From: a bacterium
GTDB taxonomy: Bacteria > UBA9089 > UBA9088
Direction: 5' to 3'
Length of the DNA stretch: 12,314 nucleotides
Assembly: GCA_040756715.1 (NCBI GenBank)
Contig: JBFLYE010000014.1
Coordinates: 1-12,314 of the forward strand
Shown here: one piece after another, positions 6,701 to 12,314 of the stretch
How the letters are laid out: every line of letters begins with the position of its first letter
How positions within the stretch are numbered: position 1 is the stretch's first letter
Translations under genes and position numbers: made by a program
The notes under the pieces: generated by a model
What the model saw: the letters and a program-made list of their open reading frames with translations, nothing else
The model's database searches: none
Told to the model about the DNA's origin: nothing

Positions 6701-9700
6701 AGCTTTGGGATGAAGGACTGGGACGATGCAAAAGGTCAGTATATCTTTAGGATCGGGGCAGACCTTACCAGCATTTACTGGAAGCTTATCAACAAACCAG
6801 AAGACCCAGAGGAAAAGTGGCATGCAATTCCCTATTTTTTTGACCACAATGGGCTTAAGGCAGATTATATTGAGGGAAAGGTTTTGGCACAGCCTTCACC
6901 CCCGCCTCCCCCTTCTGATGATGAAAAACCCCTTATTATCGCAACCCAGCCTGCAGAGCAAGATGTAATCTCACAAGGGACAATTTCAAAAGTATGGGCA
7001 AAACTTATTGATATGCCAACCGAGGGAGGCTCTGGGATAGACTTTGAAAGGAGTGAAATCTTCCTTGCCGATTCATTTGACCAGAAAATAGGAGGCAAAA
7101 AGATTAATGATGGCATTGATACAATATATTGGATACTTGATAATCCATTGGATAATTCAAAGCCTGGCTCATATACCATAAAGATAAGACCGGTTGATAG
7201 AGAGGGAAATGGTGTTTTAGATGACTACCAGAGGGCGACATTTCAGATAAAGGATATAATGAAGCCCGATGTCTTTAATCCCTGGCCAACCGGGGTAGTT
7301 ATTTCACCCTTTGAAGATGTTATTTATTGCTTTATCTCAGATGTAGGCTTGGGCAATTCTGGCATAGATTCTTTAAAAACAACAATGTCTATGAAAAAAG
7401 AAAAGGCTGCATTTACCCTTGTCCAAAGCTATAGCCCAACCGGAAAGAACTCGGGAAAGCTGATGGGAGACCTTGGTTTTCCATTATTAGATGATGGATT
7501 ATGGGATGGAACATATACAGTATCTGTAAAGGCTTATGATGGTGCGGGAAATTACAATCTTTATCAATGGAGCTTTTATCTTAAGACAATTGTTCCCAAG
7601 ATATATGATGCTTATCCTGTAGGATCTATCCTTAAGCCATATCAGGGAACTATAAGCGCAGGAATATCTGAACTTGAGGAGGATGCCTCAGGGATAGATT
7701 GGCAAAGGTCAATAATCACCCTAAAAGACCCAGATAATAATTTAATTCCTCTAAATATTACCTTCCAATATGGAACATCCAGCAATATAGGGTTTCTTAT
7801 CGGAAGCCCTATCTTAGGCTCTTTAACCAAAGAGGGGCTTTATACCTTTGTGGTATATGCCTATGATAAAGCAGAGCATTGTTCAATAGGAACCTACACA
7901 TTTGAGTTAAGGGAGCTTATTACCGCAAGGATAAAGTTTTTCTCTGTTTCTGATAATAGGTTTTCTCCAGGTAGCTCTACCGGCAGTGAAGATACAATCG
8001 AGATTAGCTTCTTAATTATGGATAAGGATGGAAGCTGGACACTTTTTGCCGATAATGCAACCCTTACTACAGGGTTTTTAAAGAAGGATGAATTAGGGTC
8101 ATATATATGGGCTCCTGGTGGGACCGCCTTTGAAGGTTCGCATACAATTACATTAGAGGTTATTGATCCTGACACACAAAGGAGAGAAACCCAAACCATA
8201 TCTGTATATGTTGATAATACACCACCCGAGGTTATAAGCATTATAGATAATACAGGCCAAAGAACATTCTATAGGGGTGAAAAGGTTGTCTTTATCCTAG
8301 AGGTAAGGGGAACGGATACAGATGTTATTAGTGCAGGCTGTGTACTTCGTGATAATATCTTTGTTCCCCTTAATAAAATAAGCGAAACTAAATGGCAGGG
8401 CGAATATACCGTAAAAGAGCAAGATAAAGGCGACTTTAATGTTAAAGGCTTTGTGATGGATTCTGCAGGAAATGGCGGAACATCTACTAATGTCTTTGGC
8501 ACAATAACCCTTGATGGAACAAAAGCAAATCCCATTACTCTATCAAGGATAGCAAGGCTGGGAATAATTCCAGAAAGGAAAGAGGAAAGGGCTTTATCGG
8601 GCTTGACCATTATAGACTCTACAACCGAGACATTAAGGGTTAAATGGCAGGATGAAATAGGTTTAATGGAAGGAGAAAGGATAGAGATTACCTCAGGTAA
8701 TTATATCTGGATTACAACCCTTAAAAACCAAGAGGCTCTTATTTCAAATGCAGAGCTATATTATGGTTTGCCCATTTCAGATTATCGAAGCATTACACCC
8801 CAAGCAGGCTATTCCTTAAAGAGCCTCTTAAAGGAGGGTGATAAACTCATCATCTCTCTTGCAAGCTTTAAGGTAGAAAAAACCATAAGGGCAATTTCCA
8901 CAAAAACAACAACAAACATTACCATTACAAGCCCTGAGATAAAATGGGGAAGATATATCCTTGTTTCTGATAGTATGCATACCTGGTTTTTGCAAGCAAA
9001 GGAGAATGGAAGCTGTACCATTTCAAATCAAAATTTATATTCTGGCCCTCTTGTCTCTTCCTATAATACCATTTCAAACCTTGTGGTAGAAGAGGTTAAT
9101 TGGGCAACCGGTGGTGATGCCTCAGCTGATTTAGGGGTTATGTATCAAGGCATCCAGCTTGTAGATAATGGAATGTCTTCATTCTTCGATAAGATGCCAG
9201 GTGACGGCATTTATTCAAGTGTTTATGAGATAAAGGAGGGAAATATCGGCACAGGGGTTTTAATACAAGGACACTTCATTTATAATAATTATAATGCCCT
9301 AAATGACCCATATATCGATGAGAGGATAAAGATTGATGTAGATGGAACAAAGCCCGAAATTAAAAATCAAAATATAGAACCCAATCCATTCAATCCCTAC
9401 ATTCAAAATCTTTCTATAAAATATAACCTTTCAGAGAAAAGCCGTGTTCAAATAAATATCCTGAATGAAGATGGAGGGGTTGTAAAGAGGATTATCTCTC
9501 CAAATCCAAAATATGGAGAGAATACCTCTGATTTCTGGGATGGAAGGGATAATAATGGGGATATAGTCCCTGATGGAACTTATTATTATACCATTGATGC
9601 AAGGGATATGGCAGGAAATGAGGCTACTAAAGTAAAGGGTGAGATAAAGGTAACCTCCATTGAGATAAAGATAGAAAACCTTACCTTCTCTCCAAACCCA

Positions 9701-12004
9701 TTCTATTCAGATGATATTCCTGAAAGCTGTGATGTCTTAGTAAAATTCAGGGCTGTCCTTAAGAGCTCAAAAGGTGGTGAGGTAACCGATAAGCAACTTA
9801 ATAACCTAGGCTTTGATTTTGTCCAATATTCTACTCACCTTAACATCCCTTATGGCCTGCTTAATTTTGAAACCCATAATGATGAAGGGGAGAAGATTCC
9901 CCATACAAGCTACCCTGATATGACTGCAGGAAATGATATAGATCCCTGGCTATATAGCTTAAGGGATGGAAAATGGGTATGGGGGGTTCCCCCAAACTAT
10001 GGAAATTATACGATGTCTTTAGGAAACCCTGTAAAACCTGATAAGGGCGATGAGGATACCGAGAATGATCAGGGAACCCTTGTTCCCTTCCTTAAGGATG
10101 AAGAGGGAAATTACTATTGTGACTATGAATATGGGGAGCTTGATTGGAAAAATCCACCGGGTAATTATTATGTCCGGATATGGGCAGAGCTTGTAAGTAT
10201 AGATTGGGAGCTTACCAATAAGGAGGAGGAAGAAGAGGAGAAATGGCATGCAGAACCTCGCTACCATGGGCATTATAAGCTTCGCTCAGATGTAGTTGAT
10301 GGAATAATGAGATGCGTGGAGAACCCTGAGATTATAAAACAAGATAAAACCCCTCCCATTGTAATTAGTTCCAATCCTACATCAGGTGAGGAAAAGGAGA
10401 TAGGTATAGTTTCCTCTGTTTGGGTAAAATTATATGATGGAGAAGGAGGCGTAGGTGTCTCTCCGATAAACTCAAGTATATATCTTGAAGATAAATTGGG
10501 CGAAAAGATAGGGGGTATTCTCACAAATGACAATAAAGATACCCTATATTGGATACTTACAAAGCCATTAACCATCCCTGGAACTTATACAATTAAAATC
10601 ACTGCCGTAGATTTTAACAATAATAAAGCCACTTATTCTATAACCTTTGGGGTAATTGATTCCATTCCTCCCATAATTTCAGACCCATACCCCACGGGAA
10701 CGGTTACTGCCCCATTTTCTGGTGCGATTAAAGTTAATATTTCAGAGATAGGTTGTGGTGAGTCTGGGATAAATTGGGCAAGTTCAACCATATCATTAAA
10801 GAAAGATGGGCTAGACATTCCTTCAACCAAATCCTATACAGAGACAGGAAGCAATACAGGACAGCTAAAAGGAAATCTTATTTCTCCCTTAACCGAATCA
10901 GGCACATATACAATCACTGCAATTGCCTATGATAATAAAGGAAATTTTGCCCAGGAAACATTTTACTTTAGCATTCCAAAGGAGATAGAGGTGATCTACA
11001 ACGACGAGATATATCTTAATATCCCTTATGACACAGAGATTACCTTGGATAAGGCTCCTGGTATTCCTGTGGGGACAAATACAGTTTTTGTAAGGCTTTT
11101 CCCTGATACCAGAGATCATAAGGAATATGAGCTCATTGGCTCAATTACCAAATTTTACTATGGCACACAAACCCCTCTTTATAAATGCAAATTTAGCAAG
11201 GATGTAACTTTGACCCTCCATTATAAGGATTATCATCTTCCATCCCCTTTCTTCAAGGAAGAAAAATTACTTATCTATGGAAGTGGAAGTTTGTGGACAA
11301 GGCTTGGTGGAACAATTGATCCAGCAAATAACAAAATTAGCCTTAAAATTCCAGCCAATACAGAAATAAAGGATATGTATGCAATTATGTATGATGAGGA
11401 TGATTTACCAAATATTGATCACACACCACCCCCTGTTGCATTTGTAAATGAACCAATAAATATTAAGGCAGTAATCTATGATGAAGGGGTTGGGCTTAAC
11501 TTTGCAGAGATAATTCTTTATTATCAGCCCCTTGGTTCGCAAACCATAGGAACAAAAAGCTATGAGAGTATCTTGGGAACAAATACATTTGTTTTCAATA
11601 TCCCACCCCAAAATAAATGCACCCTAAATTATTGGATCTCTGCATCTGATAACAATGGGAATGTAAGAAGTGCGACATATCAAATAAATGTAGTAACAAA
11701 AGAGGAGGCATCTATTGAAAAATCTGTTTATACCTCTCCAAACCCAGCAAAGGGCTCTACAAAATTCAATTTCTTTTTAGAAACAAATGCAAATGTTAAG
11801 ATTAAGCTCTATACCATTACCGGAGACCTTGTCTGGGATTATGAGGAAGATTTTTCAGAGGGAGGAAAGAAGGAGAAAGATTACAATTGCACAAACAAGG
11901 ATGGAAAGAAATTAGGAACTGGGCTTTATATCTATAAGGTAACCATAGAATACCCAACAAAGAGAGAGAGGGTAATAAAGAAGATGGTTATTATAAAGCA
12001 ATAA
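3710..12004 (+). CDS. Giant secreted multi-domain Ig-like/FlgD-like repeat protein with C-terminal sorting-like domain
   Basis: A 2,764-aa exported protein, roughly 300 kDa. Residues 1-17 are a signal peptide (MKKLLWVGIFAASQLFA). The rest reads as beta-sandwich modules joined by D-x-TPP-type linkers (DSTSP, DNTPP, DATPP, DGTKP, DKTPP). My module map by residue is: N-terminal domain 18-139; A1 140-247; A2 248-349; B1 350-744; C1 745-855 (FlgD-Ig-like: NLSEKSYIVITIKNSKGEVV, FWDGR); D1 856-1071; E1a-c 1072-1405; A3 1406-1506; B2 1507-1882; C2 1883-1990; D2 1991-2211; E2a-b 2212-2424; unique Z 2425-2569; Ig 2570-2666; C-terminal FlgD/T9SS type A-like domain 2667-2764. A2-E1c and A3-E2b are two copies of one supra-domain. 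No hydrolase, binding or transmembrane domain was recognised. Likely a cell-surface structural, adhesive or stalk-like protein (inference). The frame is intact with no frameshift. The ATG is supported by the signal peptide, although no close Shine-Dalgarno exists. Confidence 0.93.
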   Translation: MKKLLWVGIFAASQLFAATETITTYSDKSFKNPSSYFKDGATIYVAARVENASGSYCIGTVKSLFPPVKPWPPEANSVPNQMEIPFVDFDGDGTYSASFVIKSTDEPNSLFVFDGAGVEISVDIDGVDTGKQIIIADYQAPLGGLNVSDYRFSPYTSPNSEDTTTITLSCEEAGRYRIAMEGKELKTGTIAANIPLDFVWDGYYWDKQVGAWLSFEEGSHILDVSIFDLAGNEGTKTEKITIDSTSPIIQVWADPLFFSPGTSTGSGDYCSLFFSSNESGRYEVSIDNKTPSGEYSGELFNYSGIYTWDGSYTTQPADEGTHSVEVVIWDTAGNYREKTIVVTIDNTPPLITSLTENTGGEVFYLNEVIQFTMKARDWMGNQEIDADDGLKAIANINGKDIKLTYLGEGLGTEGSIYQGYYTVSEQDYGTWTISGYFMDKAENPATNYGTISGTISVNGRRERPVKRSRISRVSLLYPKEIRPSLSGLTIIGSTTDSLSIKWEGESLEEGQRIKVIEEERKHIWVGTFTNSLLSLNNGLLYYGEPISDYRNVKIGVAYALKKALKVNDELILSLEGCVLLDELIFSPPNVSSTSLTIQNSKINIGDYILVSDNVRTWMSTATDNGSFTISNSNLYSGPIISDYTELTNLVARRVAKATGGDATIDIGEIRPNIPLSDDGVDGVGILSGDITGGDGIYSGVYTIKEGDTTDDAQILGHFFYNKKRAENDPYIDERLKVTIDATPPEITNNNIFPTPFNPCLPYPKNLAIMFNLSEKSYIVITIKNSKGEVVRVLKSPKAEFGDNVTIFWDGRTSAGDIPPDDHYSYTIEAEDEAGNKAIPKMGEIVLTTIEIKVEDLNISPNPFWPDKAKPETIDVVINFRIILKNLRGGTVTDEQLNNLGFDFIQGWNWLDAPYALIDLQLYDEDGERIELKSYPDSCDKTDSDPWLRPDILPNYGDYKYSLGDPAKPDKGDDDTKNDFNYFVPFYKDLDGNYYKNFSFGMKDWDDAKGQYIFRIGADLTSIYWKLINKPEDPEEKWHAIPYFFDHNGLKADYIEGKVLAQPSPPPPPSDDEKPLIIATQPAEQDVISQGTISKVWAKLIDMPTEGGSGIDFERSEIFLADSFDQKIGGKKINDGIDTIYWILDNPLDNSKPGSYTIKIRPVDREGNGVLDDYQRATFQIKDIMKPDVFNPWPTGVVISPFEDVIYCFISDVGLGNSGIDSLKTTMSMKKEKAAFTLVQSYSPTGKNSGKLMGDLGFPLLDDGLWDGTYTVSVKAYDGAGNYNLYQWSFYLKTIVPKIYDAYPVGSILKPYQGTISAGISELEEDASGIDWQRSIITLKDPDNNLIPLNITFQYGTSSNIGFLIGSPILGSLTKEGLYTFVVYAYDKAEHCSIGTYTFELRELITARIKFFSVSDNRFSPGSSTGSEDTIEISFLIMDKDGSWTLFADNATLTTGFLKKDELGSYIWAPGGTAFEGSHTITLEVIDPDTQRRETQTISVYVDNTPPEVISIIDNTGQRTFYRGEKVVFILEVRGTDTDVISAGCVLRDNIFVPLNKISETKWQGEYTVKEQDKGDFNVKGFVMDSAGNGGTSTNVFGTITLDGTKANPITLSRIARLGIIPERKEERALSGLTIIDSTTETLRVKWQDEIGLMEGERIEITSGNYIWITTLKNQEALISNAELYYGLPISDYRSITPQAGYSLKSLLKEGDKLIISLASFKVEKTIRAISTKTTTNITITSPEIKWGRYILVSDSMHTWFLQAKENGSCTISNQNLYSGPLVSSYNTISNLVVEEVNWATGGDASADLGVMYQGIQLVDNGMSSFFDKMPGDGIYSSVYEIKEGNIGTGVLIQGHFIYNNYNALNDPYIDERIKIDVDGTKPEIKNQNIEPNPFNPYIQNLSIKYNLSEKSRVQINILNEDGGVVKRIISPNPKYGENTSDFWDGRDNNGDIVPDGTYYYTIDARDMAGNEATKVKGEIKVTSIEIKIENLTFSPNPFYSDDIPESCDVLVKFRAVLKSSKGGEVTDKQLNNLGFDFVQYSTHLNIPYGLLNFETHNDEGEKIPHTSYPDMTAGNDIDPWLYSLRDGKWVWGVPPNYGNYTMSLGNPVKPDKGDEDTENDQGTLVPFLKDEEGNYYCDYEYGELDWKNPPGNYYVRIWAELVSIDWELTNKEEEEEEKWHAEPRYHGHYKLRSDVVDGIMRCVENPEIIKQDKTPPIVISSNPTSGEEKEIGIVSSVWVKLYDGEGGVGVSPINSSIYLEDKLGEKIGGILTNDNKDTLYWILTKPLTIPGTYTIKITAVDFNNNKATYSITFGVIDSIPPIISDPYPTGTVTAPFSGAIKVNISEIGCGESGINWASSTISLKKDGLDIPSTKSYTETGSNTGQLKGNLISPLTESGTYTITAIAYDNKGNFAQETFYFSIPKEIEVIYNDEIYLNIPYDTEITLDKAPGIPVGTNTVFVRLFPDTRDHKEYELIGSITKFYYGTQTPLYKCKFSKDVTLTLHYKDYHLPSPFFKEEKLLIYGSGSLWTRLGGTIDPANNKISLKIPANTEIKDMYAIMYDEDDLPNIDHTPPPVAFVNEPINIKAVIYDEGVGLNFAEIILYYQPLGSQTIGTKSYESILGTNTFVFNIPPQNKCTLNYWISASDNNGNVRSATYQINVVTKEEASIEKSVYTSPNPAKGSTKFNFFLETNANVKIKLYTITGDLVWDYEEDFSEGGKKEKDYNCTNKDGKKLGTGLYIYKVTIEYPTKRERVIKKMVIIKQ
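4451..7924 (+). repeat. Supra-domain copy 1 (modules A2-B1-C1-D1-E1a-E1b-E1c)
   Basis: Residues 248-1405 of the giant protein form the first copy of a long tandem duplication. Shared landmarks with copy 2, in the same order, are FSPG-S-TGS, SGLTII-STT, LYYG-PISDYR, ATGGDA, DPYIDER, P-PFNP, NLSEKS, FWDGR, LNNLGFDF, KPDKGD-DT, EEKWHA, the SGI-type E motifs and YPxG. Some DNA is still very close: 6381-6418 matches 9783-9820 at 36 of 38 bases. This copy carries one more E module than copy 2. Confidence 0.85.
6275..6922 (+). other. Module D1, unassigned conserved domain
   Basis: Residues 856-1071 of the giant protein. The module starts with SPNPFWP and has TDEQLNNLGFDF at 892-903, an acidic KPDKGDDDTKND at 967-978, then VPFYKDLDGNYY and EEKWHA. 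It ends in a PSPPPPPSDD linker. The acidic stretch could bind calcium (inference). I recognise no named family, and its partner D2 shows that the motifs are conserved. Confidence 0.6.
7925..10978 (+). repeat. Supra-domain copy 2 (modules A3-B2-C2-D2-E2a-E2b)
   Basis: Residues 1406-2423 are the second copy, about 1,018 residues against about 1,158 in copy 1. Roughly 111 residues of the difference come from the absent third E module and the rest from shorter loops in B. The order of modules is otherwise identical, so the two copies arose from a single large internal duplication rather than from piecemeal module gain. Confidence 0.85.
9680..10342 (+). other. Module D2, unassigned conserved domain (second copy)
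   Basis: Residues 1991-2211. It repeats the D1 pattern: SPNPFYS, TDKQLNNLGFDF, PPNYGNYTMSLGNP, KPDKGDEDTEND at 2109-2120, VPFLKDEEGNYY, and EEEEEEKWHAEP. It lacks the proline linker of D1. The conserved tryptophans, acidic motif and GNYY between otherwise diverged copies suggest a folded domain under selection. Confidence 0.6.
10982..11416 (+). other. Unique region Z near the C-terminus of the giant protein
   Basis: Residues 2425-2569 occur once and match none of the repeated modules by eye. It includes YNDEIYLNIPYDTEITLDKA, KFSKDVTLTLHYKD, and SLWTRLGGTIDPANNKISL followed by IPANTEIKDMYAIM. That last pattern resembles the beta-rich regions that precede C-terminal sorting domains in other large secreted proteins (inference). 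Confidence 0.5.
11708..12001 (+). other. C-terminal FlgD-Ig-like / T9SS type A-like sorting domain
   Basis: Residues 2667-2764. The order of elements is YTSPNPAKGSTKFNFFL, then VKIKLYTITGDLVW, then NKDGKKLGTGLYIYKV, then a basic end, KRERVIKKMVIIKQ. This matches the general plan of Por/type IX secretion C-terminal domains (PNP start, LY-TG, GxY-Y-V, K-v-i end) and of FlgD-type Ig folds, which cannot be told apart by eye. If it is T9SS type, the protein is exported across the outer membrane and the domain removed at the surface. Confidence 0.65.
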
Positions 12005-12008
12005 TAAA

Positions 12009-12314
12009 ATGAAAGAGCCATTAAGGTATTTAAATAATGCAAAGAAAATCTTAAAAAATGCTCCTCGTGAGGACAATTACTATACCGATGTTAAATATGT
12101 CCAGGAGGCTTGTGGCACTGCCTATCTTGCGGTATTAAAGGCTATTGATACATATTTATTAAAGAAAGGAGATGAAAAAAAATTACCGAAATCTGTAAAT
12201 AGCTATAGGGAAATGTTGCGAAAGCATCTTACAATTCATAATGGGAAGATATTAAAAAGTTTTGAATTTTTATATAAAGAGTTACACATAGCAGGTTATT
12301 ATAGAGGACTTCTT
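12009..12314 (+). CDS. DUF5618-like helical protein (3' end cut by window)
   Basis: An open frame begins at the ATG 4 nt after the stop of the giant gene and is still open at the right edge, giving 102 residues. The sequence (MKEPLRYLNNAKKILKNAP, YVQEACGTAYLAVLKAIDTY, KLPKSVNSYREMLRK, then LYKELHIAGYYRGLL) fits DUF5618, a small all-helical family known to me mainly from Bacteroidota and with no established function. Full-length members are slightly longer, so little is missing. RKHLTIH at about 73-79 has the spacing of the HEPN RNase motif (R-x5-H), but this is weak evidence. There is no Shine-Dalgarno. Two adjacent TAA stops precede it, so translation could follow termination of the upstream gene. 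A role linked to the giant protein is not implied by the family. Confidence 0.75.
   Translation, partial: MKEPLRYLNNAKKILKNAPREDNYYTDVKYVQEACGTAYLAVLKAIDTYLLKKGDEKKLPKSVNSYREMLRKHLTIHNGKILKSFEFLYKELHIAGYYRGLL

Noticed and set aside
6865-8610. Minus-strand open frames of 62-115 codons inside the giant gene.
   Set aside because: The sense frame is continuous with clear repeated motifs. The antisense frames follow from its codon use and have no recognisable product.
4451-10978. Repeats in the giant gene as a CRISPR array, transposon copies or an assembly duplication.
   Set aside because: The repeats are protein-coding, diverged at many positions, in frame throughout, and of different lengths, so they are not assembly artefacts, spacers or mobile elements.
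2926-12004. The 2926 and 3710 genes as one gene split by a frameshift.
   Set aside because: Each has its own signal peptide, there is a 31-nt gap, and the first ends at the usual boundary of its C-terminal domain (EELTGLIDGYTGG plus a short tail).

Overview
The window is an AT-rich bacterial segment with two divergent gene blocks around a promoter region near 2721-2844. Single-copy housekeeping genes (phoH, rbfA, nrnA, tRNA-Lys) show that it is chromosomal. The tRNA gene encodes no CCA. A Flp-type pilin, a family of predicted secreted proteins, and a giant Ig-repeat protein ending in a FlgD/type IX-secretion-like C-terminal domain suggest an uncultured Gram-negative-type lineage, perhaps in or near the FCB, WOR-3 or Omnitrophota-like candidate phyla. 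This placement is inference and is weak.

Minus-strand block (about 2720 down to 126). A small FmdB-like ORF comes first, then phoH, a Flp-type pilin, rbfA and nrnA. Spacing is tight and rbfA overlaps nrnA, so they look like one operon. PhoH, RbfA and NrnA act in RNA and ribosome metabolism (rRNA maturation, 30S assembly, nanoRNA/pAp turnover). The pilin gene sits between them without any visible pilus machinery. One 27-bp AT-rich repeat occurs just 3' of both phoH and nrnA, and the last phoH codons run through a separate heptamer repeat.

Plus-strand block (2787 to the right edge). A near-consensus promoter (TTGACA, 17 bp, TAAAAT) drives tRNA-Lys(UUU). Only 8 nt after the mature tRNA end begins a secreted 250-aa protein. 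It joins a subtilase-type propeptide domain (without a protease) to a helical/beta domain of an unnamed envelope family. Next is a 2,764-aa secreted protein that fills two thirds of the window. It has a signal peptide, about 20 beta-sandwich-like modules, a supra-domain of roughly 1,000-1,150 residues present twice in tandem, and a C-terminal FlgD-like/T9SS type A-like domain. No catalytic domain was recognised. A DUF5618-like helical protein starts 4 nt after it and runs off the window.

Nothing here is a CRISPR array, insertion sequence, phage module or recognisable defence system. The most unusual content is the giant modular surface protein, which includes at least one conserved module I cannot assign to a known family, together with the tRNA-mRNA arrangement and the protease-less propeptide fusion upstream of it.
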